This document shows, piece after piece, positions 52,027-61,454 of a stretch of 64,000 nucleotides of DNA. Each line of letters starts with the position of its first letter. Position 1 is the first letter of the stretch. The notes beneath the pieces are model-generated. The model did not search any database. It was not told the DNA's origin and saw only the letters and a list, made by a program, of their open reading frames with translations. A program made the position numbers and the translations under genes. This DNA comes from Flammeovirga sp. EKP202 (GTDB taxonomy: Bacteria > Bacteroidota > Bacteroidia > Cytophagales > Flammeovirgaceae), in the NCBI RefSeq assembly GCF_014534745.1, contig NZ_JACVVP010000034.1:1-64000 (forward strand), read 5' to 3'.

Positions 52027-53007
52027 CTAATACTTTGCTATTACTTTCATTATTAATTTCTGAAATACAAACGGAAGAAATAAGAAGAGGAACATGAGTA
52101 CTTCTTTTGCATCAAGTTCATTGATGTTTTGAAACAAGACTTTTTTGTTGATAAAATGTTTGTAGGAATGAATTGATTTCTCAATAAAAGAAGACTCATT
52201 TTTAGATAACTCTTTTTTCTTCAAAAAGAAATTTCTAATGAAACCGACAAAAATATGGAGGGACTGTCTTTCAAACTTTAAAGCATGTTCCTCATAAAGC
52301 CCTCTTTTTTGTAATAGTCCCTTTGTTTTGTATTGCAGTTTAAATTTACCTAAAGATTCCAGGCTCATTTCATTACTGACAGAATTATCCCTTTGTCTAT
52401 AAAAATAGACACCATTGTTAATCTTAAAATTTCTCATTTTTAAGATCATTCTTCTGGTCTGAAATTCATCATCATATGAAATCGCTTGAGGAGACGAATA
52501 GTAGGAGAATTCCTTAAATTCTGATTTATAAACGCCAAAAGCAGAAATACTCCAATCTAAAGTATCCGAAAACATTTCATTGGAGCTGAATAGTTGATCA
52601 TACTTTTTGGGTAATATGTAGTTTTTTTCAGGTGATTGTGGGTAGATGTAATTTAAAGTGAAGAGGGAGGCGTCGATATCTTCTTTCTGAAACTGTTGTA
52701 ATGCAAGTTCTAAGGCATTTTCAGATAACCAGTCATCACTATCCAAAAAGCAATAATAATCGCCACTCATGACGTCTAATGCTTTATTACGGGCCTGACT
52801 CACCCCTTCATGTTTTTGACGAATGACTTTAATGAGGTCAGGGTATTTTTTTCTGTATTCATAAAGTTTTGAAATACTATTGTCAGTGGAACCATCATCA
52901 ACACAAATGATTTCAAGGTCTTTATGGGATTGATTGAGAAGGCTTTTGAAGTAGTCATCTAAAAAAGCCTCACTATTAAAAACGGCAGTGATTATACTAA
53001 CTTTCAT
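52027..53007 (-). CDS. Family 2 glycosyltransferase
   Basis: 326 residues. The GT2 core is complete: VSIITAVFNSEAFL, ICVDDGSTDNS (nucleotide-sugar DD) and YCFLDSDDWLS with the metal-binding DxD (Asp-Ser-Asp-Asp); ISYDDEFQTRRM carries the catalytic ED-type region. The C-terminus ends in two possible membrane-contacting helices (FLFLFLPFVFQKLIM). Its first 11 bases overlap the 3' end of the menE gene upstream, so the two are translationally coupled, although no pathway link is evident. Acceptor unknown, probably a surface glycan. Confidence 0.92.
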   Translation of the reverse strand: MKVSIITAVFNSEAFLDDYFKSLLNQSHKDLEIICVDDGSTDNSISKLYEYRKKYPDLIKVIRQKHEGVSQARNKALDVMSGDYYCFLDSDDWLSENALELALQQFQKEDIDASLFTLNYIYPQSPEKNYILPKKYDQLFSSNEMFSDTLDWSISAFGVYKSEFKEFSYYSSPQAISYDDEFQTRRMILKMRNFKINNGVYFYRQRDNSVSNEMSLESLGKFKLQYKTKGLLQKRGLYEEHALKFERQSLHIFVGFIRNFFLKKKELSKNESSFIEKSIHSYKHFINKKVLFQNINELDAKEVLMFLFLFLPFVFQKLIMKVIAKY

Positions 53008-54097
53008 TGTTTTCTAAAAAAAGCTGTACTGTTTCTTTTCTTTTTATTTTAAGGGTATCTGTTTTGACAAATTCCCCTAAAGAGTGAATATTTTTAGGTA
53101 GCTTGTACTTTGTAAATTGAGCTTTCAATTCATTAATTAATACTGTTTTTTCGTTTTCTGTCAAAGTGATACCTTCAATCAGTAAATTCGCTTCTTCTCC
53201 CAAACGCTCATGAGGGATACCTCCAATAAACAAATTGACAGAAGCGTAACCCATCGTTTCTAAAATTTTGGAGATGGCATTTTCAATTTTTTCAACTTGA
53301 ATTTTCACCCCACCAGAGTTAATGATATTGTCTACTCTTCCTAACCATTCAAAAGTATCTCTATTGATTAATTGAACAACATCATTGGTTTGGATTTTTT
53401 GAAAATCAGTCATTGGTGCGGTAATGTGAAGGCAACCTCTATCGTCTTGACCAATGCTTACACCTTCTAAGGTATGATACAATTGGTCACTATCTTCAGC
53501 AATACGTTTCAGTGCAATGTGTGATACACTTTCCGTCATGCCATACGTCATAAAGACCCTAACACCTTCCAATTGATGTATAATTCTATTTTCCAAGTGA
53601 GAATTAATCGGTGCTCCTCCAATAATAATATTCTTAACACTTTGAATTTGCTCTAATTCGGAAGGAACATCCAAGCTGCTTTGTACTTGTAAGGGAGCTA
53701 AAGCTACAAAATCAAAATGAGGTAAGAAAGGGTGTTTAAATGGATGAGCAGAAGGAGGTACAATCCACAAGTTCATATCGGCGACTAATGATCGCACAAT
53801 CATCATTTTTCCTGCAATGTAGTCTGTATTCAAACAACACAATGCTTTATCCCCACTTTTTAAGTTTAATATTTTGATGGTAGCGGAGGCACTAGAAATC
53901 ATTTGATTTCTGGTGACCGTAATACTTTTTGGGGTGCCTGTACTACCTGAAGTCTGAAGCGTAAATTCTTCTTTTCCATTGAGCCATTCAAAACAAAAAA
54001 CTAAGATGTTATCTACAAAGTCATCACCTTCAAGGGTAAAATTACCTTGCTTGATTTCATTACTGTCAAACTGTTGATTTGCTATATTAAGATACAT
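52997..54097 (-). CDS. menE: o-Succinylbenzoate-CoA ligase (MenE), short form
   Basis: 366 residues of the ANL superfamily: P-loop TLQTSGSTGTPKSI, MTYGMTESV (A5), GRVDNIINSGGVKIQ (A7-A8) and the C-terminal Lys in KTDTLKIKRKE. The first ~40 residues are shorter than in typical ANL enzymes, and the N-domain is compact, as in the MenE-like proteins of Bacteroidota. It makes o-succinylbenzoyl-CoA in menaquinone synthesis. Other men genes are not here. It overlaps the GT2 gene at its 3' end and is divergent from the YwqK-repeat gene (95 bases). Confidence 0.88.
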   Translation of the reverse strand: MYLNIANQQFDSNEIKQGNFTLEGDDFVDNILVFCFEWLNGKEEFTLQTSGSTGTPKSITVTRNQMISSASATIKILNLKSGDKALCCLNTDYIAGKMMIVRSLVADMNLWIVPPSAHPFKHPFLPHFDFVALAPLQVQSSLDVPSELEQIQSVKNIIIGGAPINSHLENRIIHQLEGVRVFMTYGMTESVSHIALKRIAEDSDQLYHTLEGVSIGQDDRGCLHITAPMTDFQKIQTNDVVQLINRDTFEWLGRVDNIINSGGVKIQVEKIENAISKILETMGYASVNLFIGGIPHERLGEEANLLIEGITLTENEKTVLINELKAQFTKYKLPKNIHSLGEFVKTDTLKIKRKETVQLFLENNES

Positions 54098-54133
54098 AAA
54101 TGGCCTTATGTGAATTAAAAAGGTTAAATGAGG

Positions 54134-54164
54134 TTGTCATTATAGGAATGATAATTGATCTTTG
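54134..54164 (+). promoter_or_regulatory. Promoter of the YwqK-repeat/Hsp15 unit
   Basis: TTG at 54134-54136, a 20-base spacer and GATCTTTG at 54157-54164 (one base off TAnnTTTG) give the spacing expected for Bacteroidota promoters, with a leader of about 20 bases. Confidence 0.45.
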
Positions 54165-54192
54165 TAGAATAAGAATAATCTCAAATACCTAA

Positions 54193-55773
54193 ATGAATAC
54201 TAAAAATAAAACAATCAAAATTAATTCTTTGTGTCTTCTACTTTTATTTACTTTTTTTTCATTTAAAGTAATAGGACAGTCAAAAGACAAGACCCTAATT
54301 AAAACCTATTATGACGATTGGGCTGGAATTGTTGCTGAAGAATTTTATGTGATAGATGGCGATTCGAATAGAATAGACGGAGAGTATAAGAGGTATTTTC
54401 CGGGTTCAGATAATCTTATTGTAAAATCATATTATAAAGACGGTGTCTTGCATGGAACATTTCATGAATATTATGAAAATGGACAACCTCATTTTATCGC
54501 TCATTATAAGAATGGGTTACAAGAAGGTGCGTATACATCCTATTATGTAGAGGGAATGAAGAAAACAGAGGCTCAGTTTAAAAACAATCAAATGGTTGGT
54601 GTAATGAAAAAATACTATCAATCTGGTGAGCTTCAAATAAAGAATGATATCAAGAAAGGAACTTGGAAAGAATTTTATCCAACAGGTGAGAAAAAAGCGG
54701 TTTCTCAAATGTTAGGGGAGAAGAAAAATGGACTTACGGAAGTTTTTGATCAGGAAGGAAATTTAGTTCAGAAAGGTACTTATAAAAAAGGAGTGATTGA
54801 TGGAGTTTTTTATACCTACTTTCCTAAAACAAATACGATTAAAAAAGAGAGTCAATTTGTCAATGGTGCTTTAGAAGGAGAATCGAAAGAATTTTATGAA
54901 TCCGGTAAAATAAAAGAGATTATCCCTTTCGAAAACAACAGAGAACATGGTCTGAGAAAAGCTTATTTTCCTAGTGGGGTATTAATGGCAGAAGAAAAAA
55001 TGCTTGAAGGCCGAACTACAGGAAATTACAAGAACTACTATGAAAGTGGACAATTAAAAGCTGAAATGATTACGGCTTTAGGAAAAGATCAGAAAGGAGT
55101 TTTCAGAGAGTATTCTGAAAAAGGTGTTCTACTGAAAGAAGGGCATATGCAGCAAGGAAAAATGAATGGGATAACTGAACTTTTCTATCTAACAGGAAAA
55201 CCTAAGGCAGTATATCGTTATGCCAAAGGAATCAAGAAAGGAGAACAGAAAGATTTTTATGAGGATGGTACAACCCTTAAATTATTGGAGGTTTACACTA
55301 AAAATGGTACGGTACATACCTCAAAAGAGCATTATCCTTCAGGTGTTATCAAAGCAGCAGGAAATTATCTTGGTAAGGTGAAAAATGGAGAATGGAAAAC
55401 TTACTATGCAGATGGTTCCGTAAAAAGTGTAAAAGTATATCAGAAAGGTTTTGAAGAGGGAGATGCTTTTATTTACAGACAAAATGGCGTCTTGTTGACA
55501 AAAGAAAAATATAGAAAAGGAAGGATTGTAGGGGTTAGAATAGAATATCATGAAGATGGAAAAACAGTACTTCATGAGGTTCCTTATGATAAAGGCAATA
55601 TTTATGGTATGATCAAAAAGTACTATAAAGACGGAACTTTGAGAGAAATTGGGAAAAAATATAAGGAACAGAAGCTTGGATCATGGAAATACTATGATGA
55701 AAGTGGTAACTTGGAAAAAGAAGAAATTTATGAAAAAGGTAAATTACTGAAAGTAAATTACCCCAACGAATAA
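54193..55773 (+). CDS. YwqK/MORN_2-repeat protein, exported
   Basis: 526 residues: signal peptide (1-28, cleavage after VIG), then about nineteen repeats of ~23 residues with the core YYENGQP, FYPTGEK, YYESGQL, YHEDGKT, i.e. the MORN_2 or YwqK antitoxin-type repeat. These make a flat beta sheet thought to act as a scaffold. The gene is followed after one base by an Hsp15-type gene, indicating one transcript. The functional connection between the two is not known. Repeat copies diverge, so no exact DNA repeat is present. Confidence 0.88.
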   Translation: MNTKNKTIKINSLCLLLLFTFFSFKVIGQSKDKTLIKTYYDDWAGIVAEEFYVIDGDSNRIDGEYKRYFPGSDNLIVKSYYKDGVLHGTFHEYYENGQPHFIAHYKNGLQEGAYTSYYVEGMKKTEAQFKNNQMVGVMKKYYQSGELQIKNDIKKGTWKEFYPTGEKKAVSQMLGEKKNGLTEVFDQEGNLVQKGTYKKGVIDGVFYTYFPKTNTIKKESQFVNGALEGESKEFYESGKIKEIIPFENNREHGLRKAYFPSGVLMAEEKMLEGRTTGNYKNYYESGQLKAEMITALGKDQKGVFREYSEKGVLLKEGHMQQGKMNGITELFYLTGKPKAVYRYAKGIKKGEQKDFYEDGTTLKLLEVYTKNGTVHTSKEHYPSGVIKAAGNYLGKVKNGEWKTYYADGSVKSVKVYQKGFEEGDAFIYRQNGVLLTKEKYRKGRIVGVRIEYHEDGKTVLHEVPYDKGNIYGMIKKYYKDGTLREIGKKYKEQKLGSWKYYDESGNLEKEEIYEKGKLLKVNYPNE

Positions 55774-55774
55774 A

Positions 55775-56080
55775 ATGCGAATAGACAAATATTTATGGTG
55801 TGTACGAGTTTTTAAAACCCGTACCGTAGCAACAGATGCTTGTAAAAAAGAAGAAGTACTACTAAATGGTCAAGTACCTAAGCCTTCACAAAAAGTGAGT
55901 ATAGGTGATATAGTAAAGGTAAAGAAAGCTCCAATTTGGAGAACCTACAAAGTTTTAGACGTTATAGATAAAAGGGTAGGCGCCAGTTTAGTAGAGGGTA
56001 ATATTGAGGATATTACACCTGAAGAGGAGTTAAGTAAACTTCAGGAATTTATTGATGAGAAAAAATTTTACCTGAGATAA
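55775..56080 (+). CDS. hslR: S4-domain RNA-binding protein Hsp15
   Basis: 101 residues, essentially one S4 domain: MRIDKYLWCVRVFKTRTVATDACKK-type start (positions 1-25) with the LLNGQVPKPSQKVSIGD loop. E. coli Hsp15 binds free 50S subunits carrying stalled peptidyl-tRNA and rescues them. The start codon lies one base after the stop of the YwqK-repeat gene, so it is translationally coupled. A strong terminator follows. Confidence 0.93.
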   Translation: MRIDKYLWCVRVFKTRTVATDACKKEEVLLNGQVPKPSQKVSIGDIVKVKKAPIWRTYKVLDVIDKRVGASLVEGNIEDITPEEELSKLQEFIDEKKFYLR

Positions 56081-56114
56081 GTACTCTTACTTTATTACAT
56101 AGTACTCAAATCAT

Positions 56115-56152
56115 AAAAAAAAGAGGTGTTTGAATAAATACCTCTTTTTTTT
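56115..56152 (+). terminator. Terminator of the YwqK/Hsp15 unit
   Basis: AAAAAAAAGAGGT (56115-56127) pairs with ACCTCTTTTTTTT (56140-56152), ending in eight T. Confidence 0.92.
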
Positions 56153-56268
56153 AATTGTAAATATATTTAAATTAAGTCTTCAAGCACTCATATATAAATA
56201 TTAGTGTGATGTGCTTTATAAACCCTTACTTTGAAAAATATCAATTAAATAACTTAATTAACTAGTGT

Positions 56269-56526
56269 ATGGAGTACATTCACCTTTTACTATTGATAAT
56301 GTACCTTTCGATTGGTCTTGCTATATGGTCATTTTACAAAACCTACCTAATGAGAGAAGACTCTTCTAGAGGCTCTTCCTTTGGTAATGATGATGATGAT
56401 AATAACGGCGGATGGCCTACAACTCCTAAAGAACCAGACTTAGACTTGCCTCCAGGAATATTCATTTTACCTCCCAATGCTCCTGATCCTAGCAAAAAAG
56501 AACCTCAAGAAGTAACCTTGGTGTAA
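56269..56526 (+). CDS. Small membrane protein with acidic and Pro-rich tail
   Basis: 85 residues: one N-terminal membrane helix (about 5-24), then a Ser/Gly segment, a run of Asp/Asn (DDDDNNGG), and a Pro-rich cytosolic or periplasmic tail. No domain is recognised; similar short proteins recur in Bacteroidota, but I cannot name the family. Its TAA directly abuts the opposing stop codon of the TPR gene, with no base between them. Confidence 0.65.
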   Translation: MEYIHLLLLIMYLSIGLAIWSFYKTYLMREDSSRGSSFGNDDDDNNGGWPTTPKEPDLDLPPGIFILPPNAPDPSKKEPQEVTLV

Positions 56527-57009
56527 TTATTTTCTTAATTTTTGCCTTAATGTATATGCCTGAGCTGATAAACCTTCTTTATTCGGGATAATTCGAAGCA
56601 ATGTCTCTAATGTTTTTAGAGTATGTACCTCCAATTTTATTTCTCTATAAATATTGCATAAACCTGAAAGTGCCCCAAAATGCCTTGGTTCTAATTCTAA
56701 TGCCCTTTTTAAGTCTGCAACCGCCTTATTGTATTCACCACGCATATAATAAGCAACAGCCCTTTTATTGTAGACTTCAGCAAAGCTTTTATTGAACATT
56801 AAAGCATGTGAGAAAGTAGCAATTGCATCTTTATAATTTTCTCTGGTTAATTGTTCAACCCCTAATATGATAACATCATCCAAGAAAGGGTCTTCCGTTC
56901 TTTGCCAAATTTCAATAATTGAACTTTCTAAATCTGATATTTTTTCACTTTCGGTAGCTTTTTTTAATTCCTTAAAAAGACTATCTACCTCATCTGTATA
57001 TTGTTTCAT
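56527..57009 (-). CDS. TPR-repeat protein
   Basis: 160 residues. Three tetratricopeptide-like repeats are visible: ENYKDAIATFSHALMFNKSF, AEVYNKRAVAYYMRGEYNKA, VADLKRALELEPRHFGALS, preceded by an acidic helical N-terminus. No signal peptide or membrane helix. TPR proteins mediate protein contacts; partners unknown. The stop overlaps the palindrome TAATTA shared with the convergent small-membrane-protein gene. Confidence 0.85.
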   Translation of the reverse strand: MKQYTDEVDSLFKELKKATESEKISDLESSIIEIWQRTEDPFLDDVIILGVEQLTRENYKDAIATFSHALMFNKSFAEVYNKRAVAYYMRGEYNKAVADLKRALELEPRHFGALSGLCNIYREIKLEVHTLKTLETLLRIIPNKEGLSAQAYTLRQKLRK

Positions 57010-57170
57010 AACCGGATTACTTTAGATTTTAGTAAAATTTCATTTACTTTTATACCGCAAAACAGTAATGCAAATTGCATTGCGTCACACAACATTAATA
57101 CACAAACTCCCTAAAAAAGTTTCTTACAGTTAAATTCATTAGGGAAAAACTTAACATATCTTCATAGTTC

Positions 57171-58484
57171 ATGAGAATAATACAAACAATTCGTGGATTG
57201 GTATTTATACTACTGATTGGTTTCTATCAAGTAACTACGGCACAGACTATTAACAGAGCAACCCAAATCATTGATACATTATCTAGCGATGCTTTAAGAG
57301 GTAGACAAGCAGGAAGTGAAGGTGAGAAGTTAGCAACAGATTACATCAGTAATGAGTTTAAAAAATTAGGACTAAAACCAGCTGGAGATAATGGTACTTA
57401 TTTCCAAGTAATGACTAAATACCAGAAAGTGGTTCAGAAAAATAATCTTTCTATTAATAAAGAAGACTTAACGAAAGATCAGTTTTTTATTGATACAAAT
57501 GTTGAACAGCTGTACTCGAAAAAAGTAAAAGAACTTCAAATTAAAGATGTCCCTTCAGGAAAAACGTTAAAAGAGTTTCGTCAAGAATTATTAGACGAGT
57601 CTGCTATCACAATTGTATGGGTAAAGACAAAAGAACAAAGGAAAGAATTGATCAGTATGCAATTCAAAGGAAGAAATAAGAAGTATTGGGAAGATGTATC
57701 TTCAAAACATGCGATTATTTGGGTCATTCCTCCTTTGTCAGTGAAAACTAAATTCAAAAAAGTACTTTTAGATTTCAAGCAAGAAGTAAAGAAGGCTGAA
57801 ATGAGAAATGTAATGGCCAAGCTGGAAGGTTCTTCAAAACCTAACGAGGTAGTAATGGTGGGTGCACATCATGATCATATTGGTATTTTGGATGCAGTAC
57901 AAGGAGATTCTATTGCGAATGGTGCTGATGATAACGCTTCAGGAGTATCTGCTGTACTCCAAATTGCTGAATACTTTGCAAAAAGAAGAAGAGCATATGC
58001 TAGAACGATATTGTTTACTACCTTCTCAGCTGAAGAAATAGGTCTTGTAGGTTCTAAATATATGGCTGATAAAATGTCAGAAGAAGAGCTGAAAAACATT
58101 GTAGCCATGATTAATATTGAGATGATTGGTAAACCTTCTGCTAATGGTAAAAGAAAGGCATACATTACAGGTTACAATAAATCAAACTTAGGAAGGATAA
58201 TGCAGAAAAACGTTCGAAATGCAAGATTGAAATTCGGATTTTTTGCGGACCCTTACCCTGATTTAAAATTATTTATGCGTTCTGATAATGCACCTTTTGC
58301 AGCAAAAGGAGTACCTGCACATACATTCTCTTCTACAGATATTGACTTCGATTCATATTATCATACCGTAAACGATGAAATGAGTTCATTAGACTTCCAA
58401 AACATTGTAGAAGTAACAAAAGGAATTATTGTTGGAATTGAACCGATCGTTTCAGGAAGAGAAACACCATCTAGAATACGATAA
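57171..58484 (+). CDS. M28 family zinc aminopeptidase, exported
   Basis: 437 residues with a signal peptide (1-24, cleavage after TTA). The M28 zinc ligands are in order: GAHHDHIG, NGADDNASG, TFSAEEIGLVG (catalytic Glu followed by the ligand Glu), MINIEMIG (Asp replaced by Glu at the usual D/E position), and a C-terminal His near HTFSSTDIDFDSYYHT. Such enzymes remove N-terminal residues from peptides outside the cytoplasm and fit the secreted-protein profile of the window. Monocistronic. Confidence 0.9.
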   Translation: MRIIQTIRGLVFILLIGFYQVTTAQTINRATQIIDTLSSDALRGRQAGSEGEKLATDYISNEFKKLGLKPAGDNGTYFQVMTKYQKVVQKNNLSINKEDLTKDQFFIDTNVEQLYSKKVKELQIKDVPSGKTLKEFRQELLDESAITIVWVKTKEQRKELISMQFKGRNKKYWEDVSSKHAIIWVIPPLSVKTKFKKVLLDFKQEVKKAEMRNVMAKLEGSSKPNEVVMVGAHHDHIGILDAVQGDSIANGADDNASGVSAVLQIAEYFAKRRRAYARTILFTTFSAEEIGLVGSKYMADKMSEEELKNIVAMINIEMIGKPSANGKRKAYITGYNKSNLGRIMQKNVRNARLKFGFFADPYPDLKLFMRSDNAPFAAKGVPAHTFSSTDIDFDSYYHTVNDEMSSLDFQNIVEVTKGIIVGIEPIVSGRETPSRIR

Positions 58485-58513
58485 AATGATTTTATAAGGT
58501 GTAGCTTTTTTTG

Positions 58514-58521
58514 TATTTTTG
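58514..58521 (+). promoter_or_regulatory. -7 box of the DUF3179 gene
   Basis: TATTTTTG matches TAnnTTTG; about 80 bases before the ATG at 58600. Confidence 0.35.
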
Positions 58522-58599
58522 TTGTTTTACAGGTAGTATAAAGGGTAGAGTGACTGACCTTATACTTATAAAATGACAGATTAAACCTAATAGGAATAG

Positions 58600-59736
58600 A
58601 TGATTTCATTAAAAAATATAGTGCTATTGTTTTTTGCTTTTGGAGTTGTATTCAACGCATCGGCTCAAATCAATAGAGTAGGGGTGAAAAGTGAGTGGAC
58701 TACGAATGTAGACAATTCATCTATTTCATTGTACGAATATGAAAACTTGGTGCCTAAAGATGCTTTTCAAAGTATTGACAATCCTCGATTCTATAATGAG
58801 GAAAGTGCTGGAGAGGAGTATTCTGACGAGAGTAATGTCGTTGTAGTAGCTGCCGGTAGGGAGTTTAAAGCCTATCCGTTAGACTTTTTGATGTATCATC
58901 AAGTTATCAATGATAGAATAGGTGGTATGCCTATAGCAATTACCTACTGTCCTTTAACGGATGCAGTGCAGGTTTATGAAAGACGATTCCAATACAAAGG
59001 TGTACAAAGAGAGTTAACTTTTAATCCATCAGGAATGATCAGAAAGAGTAATGTCATTTTATATGATACTCAATCTGAGTCATGGTGGCAACAATACAAT
59101 GGTAAAAGCTATACCGGCGAATTCAAAGGACATGAACTGACGAAGTACCCTGCATTAAGAATGACGATGAAGCAATACTATGAAAATTACAAGTATGGTT
59201 TAGTCATGAAGTTTAATGAAAGGGATGAGTTATTGCCTTATGGTAAAAACCCTTATTATAATTATGATAATGTCTTGGTTGAAAAACCACTTTATCTCAA
59301 TTATATGCCAAGTGAAAGGCTTATGCCTATGGAGAGAGTGGTAGCGGTAGCATTGTTGGATGAACACGTAATTTATCCTTTAGAGGATGTGAAAGATAGA
59401 GGAGTCATCAATGATAAACCATTGGATATGTATATCGCAGTCTTTTATGGTGATGCTTCTACTTCAATGTTGGAAGGAAGAGAAATTCATTCCAATAAAA
59501 AGATAGGATCAGTGGCAGTCTACTCCTCATTTCATGAGGGGCAATCCTTGACATTTTCTAAAGAAGGAGATATTTTTAAAGACGAACAAACTCAATCTGT
59601 TTGGAATTTCAGTGGCAGGTGTATTGAAGGAGAATTGAAAGGACAACAGCTGAAAATGTTGAAATTCTCTCAAAACTTCTCATTTCCAGCACTCGATTTT
59701 TATCCGAATAGTCTGATTTACAATATAAATTGGTAA
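58600..59736 (+). CDS. DUF3179 domain-containing exported protein
   Basis: 378 residues: signal peptide (1-22, cleavage after ASA), then the DUF3179 domain (about 50-365) with the landmarks ITYCPLTDAVQVY, SGMIRKSNVILYDTQSESWW and, further on, KSYTGEFKGHEL. The single Cys in YCPLTD is invariant in this family, suggesting metal or thiol chemistry. Function unknown; distributed among marine bacteria and archaea. It follows the M28 peptidase by 115 bases but has its own promoter box. Confidence 0.9.
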   Translation: MISLKNIVLLFFAFGVVFNASAQINRVGVKSEWTTNVDNSSISLYEYENLVPKDAFQSIDNPRFYNEESAGEEYSDESNVVVVAAGREFKAYPLDFLMYHQVINDRIGGMPIAITYCPLTDAVQVYERRFQYKGVQRELTFNPSGMIRKSNVILYDTQSESWWQQYNGKSYTGEFKGHELTKYPALRMTMKQYYENYKYGLVMKFNERDELLPYGKNPYYNYDNVLVEKPLYLNYMPSERLMPMERVVAVALLDEHVIYPLEDVKDRGVINDKPLDMYIAVFYGDASTSMLEGREIHSNKKIGSVAVYSSFHEGQSLTFSKEGDIFKDEQTQSVWNFSGRCIEGELKGQQLKMLKFSQNFSFPALDFYPNSLIYNINW

Positions 59737-59774
59737 TCTTCGCTAATAGATTTATATTATTTTTAAAACATCTT

Positions 59775-59782
59775 TAAATTTG
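59775..59782 (+). promoter_or_regulatory. Possible -7 box of hemA
   Basis: TAAATTTG matches TAnnTTTG, with TTTA 20 bases upstream. The leader to 59968 would be 180 bases, so a nearer start is possible. Confidence 0.3.
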
Positions 59783-59967
59783 TATATCTATATTAAGGGG
59801 AGATGAATTAATTTATCCTACTGTTACATAAGCTTCCTTAAAACAAATGAACTAAACGTTTACTTTTTTATAGTAGTTGGAGTGACAAATAGTTATAGTT
59901 AATCTCTTTTTTTTGAGGTATTTAGTGAAAAGTAAAATAGCTCTTTGCTAATAGATTAAGTTAATAA

Positions 59968-61221
59968 ATGAAAGATTTCAAAGCCGTAAAATTATCATAC
60001 AAAAATACTCCTCTAGATGTTAGAGGACAGTTTTCACTTTCTCAGCAAGATTGTGAAGACCTGCTAAGGGTATATCAAAATGATGAGCGTGTGAATGAGC
60101 TGTTGTTGGTTTCTACTTGTAACCGAACAGAAGCTTATTACATGGCCGATGAAGATCTTTCAAAAGATATCATAAAAGAAATTTGTTCTCTCAAAGCGGT
60201 AGAAGAAGATAAAGCTTACAAATACTTTGAGTCAATGTCATCGGCTTCAGATGCTCAAATGCATTTGTTTAGGGTCGCTATGGGACTTGAAGCTCAAGTG
60301 GTAGGTGATATTCAAATCTCAAGTCAAGTGAAAAGGGCATATCAGTGGACTGCTGATCATGAAATGGCAGGGCAGTATTTACATCGCCTTATGCACACCA
60401 TCTTCAATGCCAACAAGAGGGTACAAATTGAAACGGAATTTAGAGACGGAGCTGCTTCTGTATCTTATGCTGCAGTAGAGATGATTGATGAAATCACTTC
60501 TGATGTTTCTAATCCTAAAATTCTTGTAGTCGGACTTGGAGAGATTGGTACTGATGCAGTGAGAAACCTTCAAAATACCGACATCACTGATGTGACGATC
60601 ATGAACCGTACGCTGACAGTCGCAGAGGAACTAGCAGCCGAAACAGGATATCAAGTAAGAGATTTTTCAGAATTATGGAAAGCAGCAAAGGAAGCAGATG
60701 TTATTATCTCTTCATTACCTATTGCAGATTACTTTAATGCTGAAAATGTAAAATCACTAGATATTTTGGCCTTCAAATGCTTTATGGACCTGTCTGTACC
60801 AAGATCAGTTGCTGTTGATGTAGAGAAAATTCCTGGAGCATTAGTATACACTGTAGATGATATCAACGCAAGAGCCGACAAAGCATTGGAGAAGCGTTTA
60901 AATTCAATTCCTAAAGTAGAGGCAATCATTGAATCTTCTTTGACCGAATTTAATAAAAGAACGCAAGAGATGGAGTACTCACCGATCATAAAAGGTTTGA
61001 AGAGTACTTTGGAGGAAATTAGATGTAGAGAAGTTCAGAAATATGAAAAAGATCTAACGTCTAAGGAAAAGAAAAACGTCGATAAAATCACAAAGAACTT
61101 ATTGAATAAGATCGTTAAAATTCCAGTACTTCAACTGAAAACGACATCAAATATCGATAAAAAGGAAGGTCAGAAAATGGGTAAAATTATTAGTGATCTT
61201 TTTGATTTGGATAAACAGTAA
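59968..61221 (+). CDS. hemA: Glutamyl-tRNA reductase
   Basis: 417 residues in three domains: catalytic (about 1-155) with the active-site Cys51 in STCNRTE and the tRNA-binding AQVVGDIQI; the NADPH Rossmann domain (about 160-310, LVVGLGEIGTD); and the C-terminal dimerisation helix. It reduces glutamyl-tRNA to glutamate 1-semialdehyde, the first step of heme synthesis. Other hem genes are absent here. A solid terminator follows. Confidence 0.96.
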   Translation: MKDFKAVKLSYKNTPLDVRGQFSLSQQDCEDLLRVYQNDERVNELLLVSTCNRTEAYYMADEDLSKDIIKEICSLKAVEEDKAYKYFESMSSASDAQMHLFRVAMGLEAQVVGDIQISSQVKRAYQWTADHEMAGQYLHRLMHTIFNANKRVQIETEFRDGAASVSYAAVEMIDEITSDVSNPKILVVGLGEIGTDAVRNLQNTDITDVTIMNRTLTVAEELAAETGYQVRDFSELWKAAKEADVIISSLPIADYFNAENVKSLDILAFKCFMDLSVPRSVAVDVEKIPGALVYTVDDINARADKALEKRLNSIPKVEAIIESSLTEFNKRTQEMEYSPIIKGLKSTLEEIRCREVQKYEKDLTSKEKKNVDKITKNLLNKIVKIPVLQLKTTSNIDKKEGQKMGKIISDLFDLDKQ

Positions 61222-61249
61222 TTATCCATTTATATAAATAATAAGGAAG

Positions 61250-61281
61250 AGTGATTATCAGAGATGGTAATCACTTTTTTT
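61250..61281 (+). terminator. Terminator of hemA
   Basis: AGTGATTA (61250-61257) pairs with TAATCACT (61268-61275), followed by six T. Confidence 0.85.
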
Positions 61282-61454
61282 ATTGCCTAAAGTATTATTA
61301 AACACTGATAGTGATATTTGGAGTACTTTTTTAGAAAAAAAATGATGCTTGATAACATTTCGAAAAGTAAGGTTTGTTTATTAATCTCTTCTTTGGTTTA
61401 TTTGGCTTTATTAAGCTTCCAAACGAAATAGAGATAAAGGTTTAAAACTTCTAA

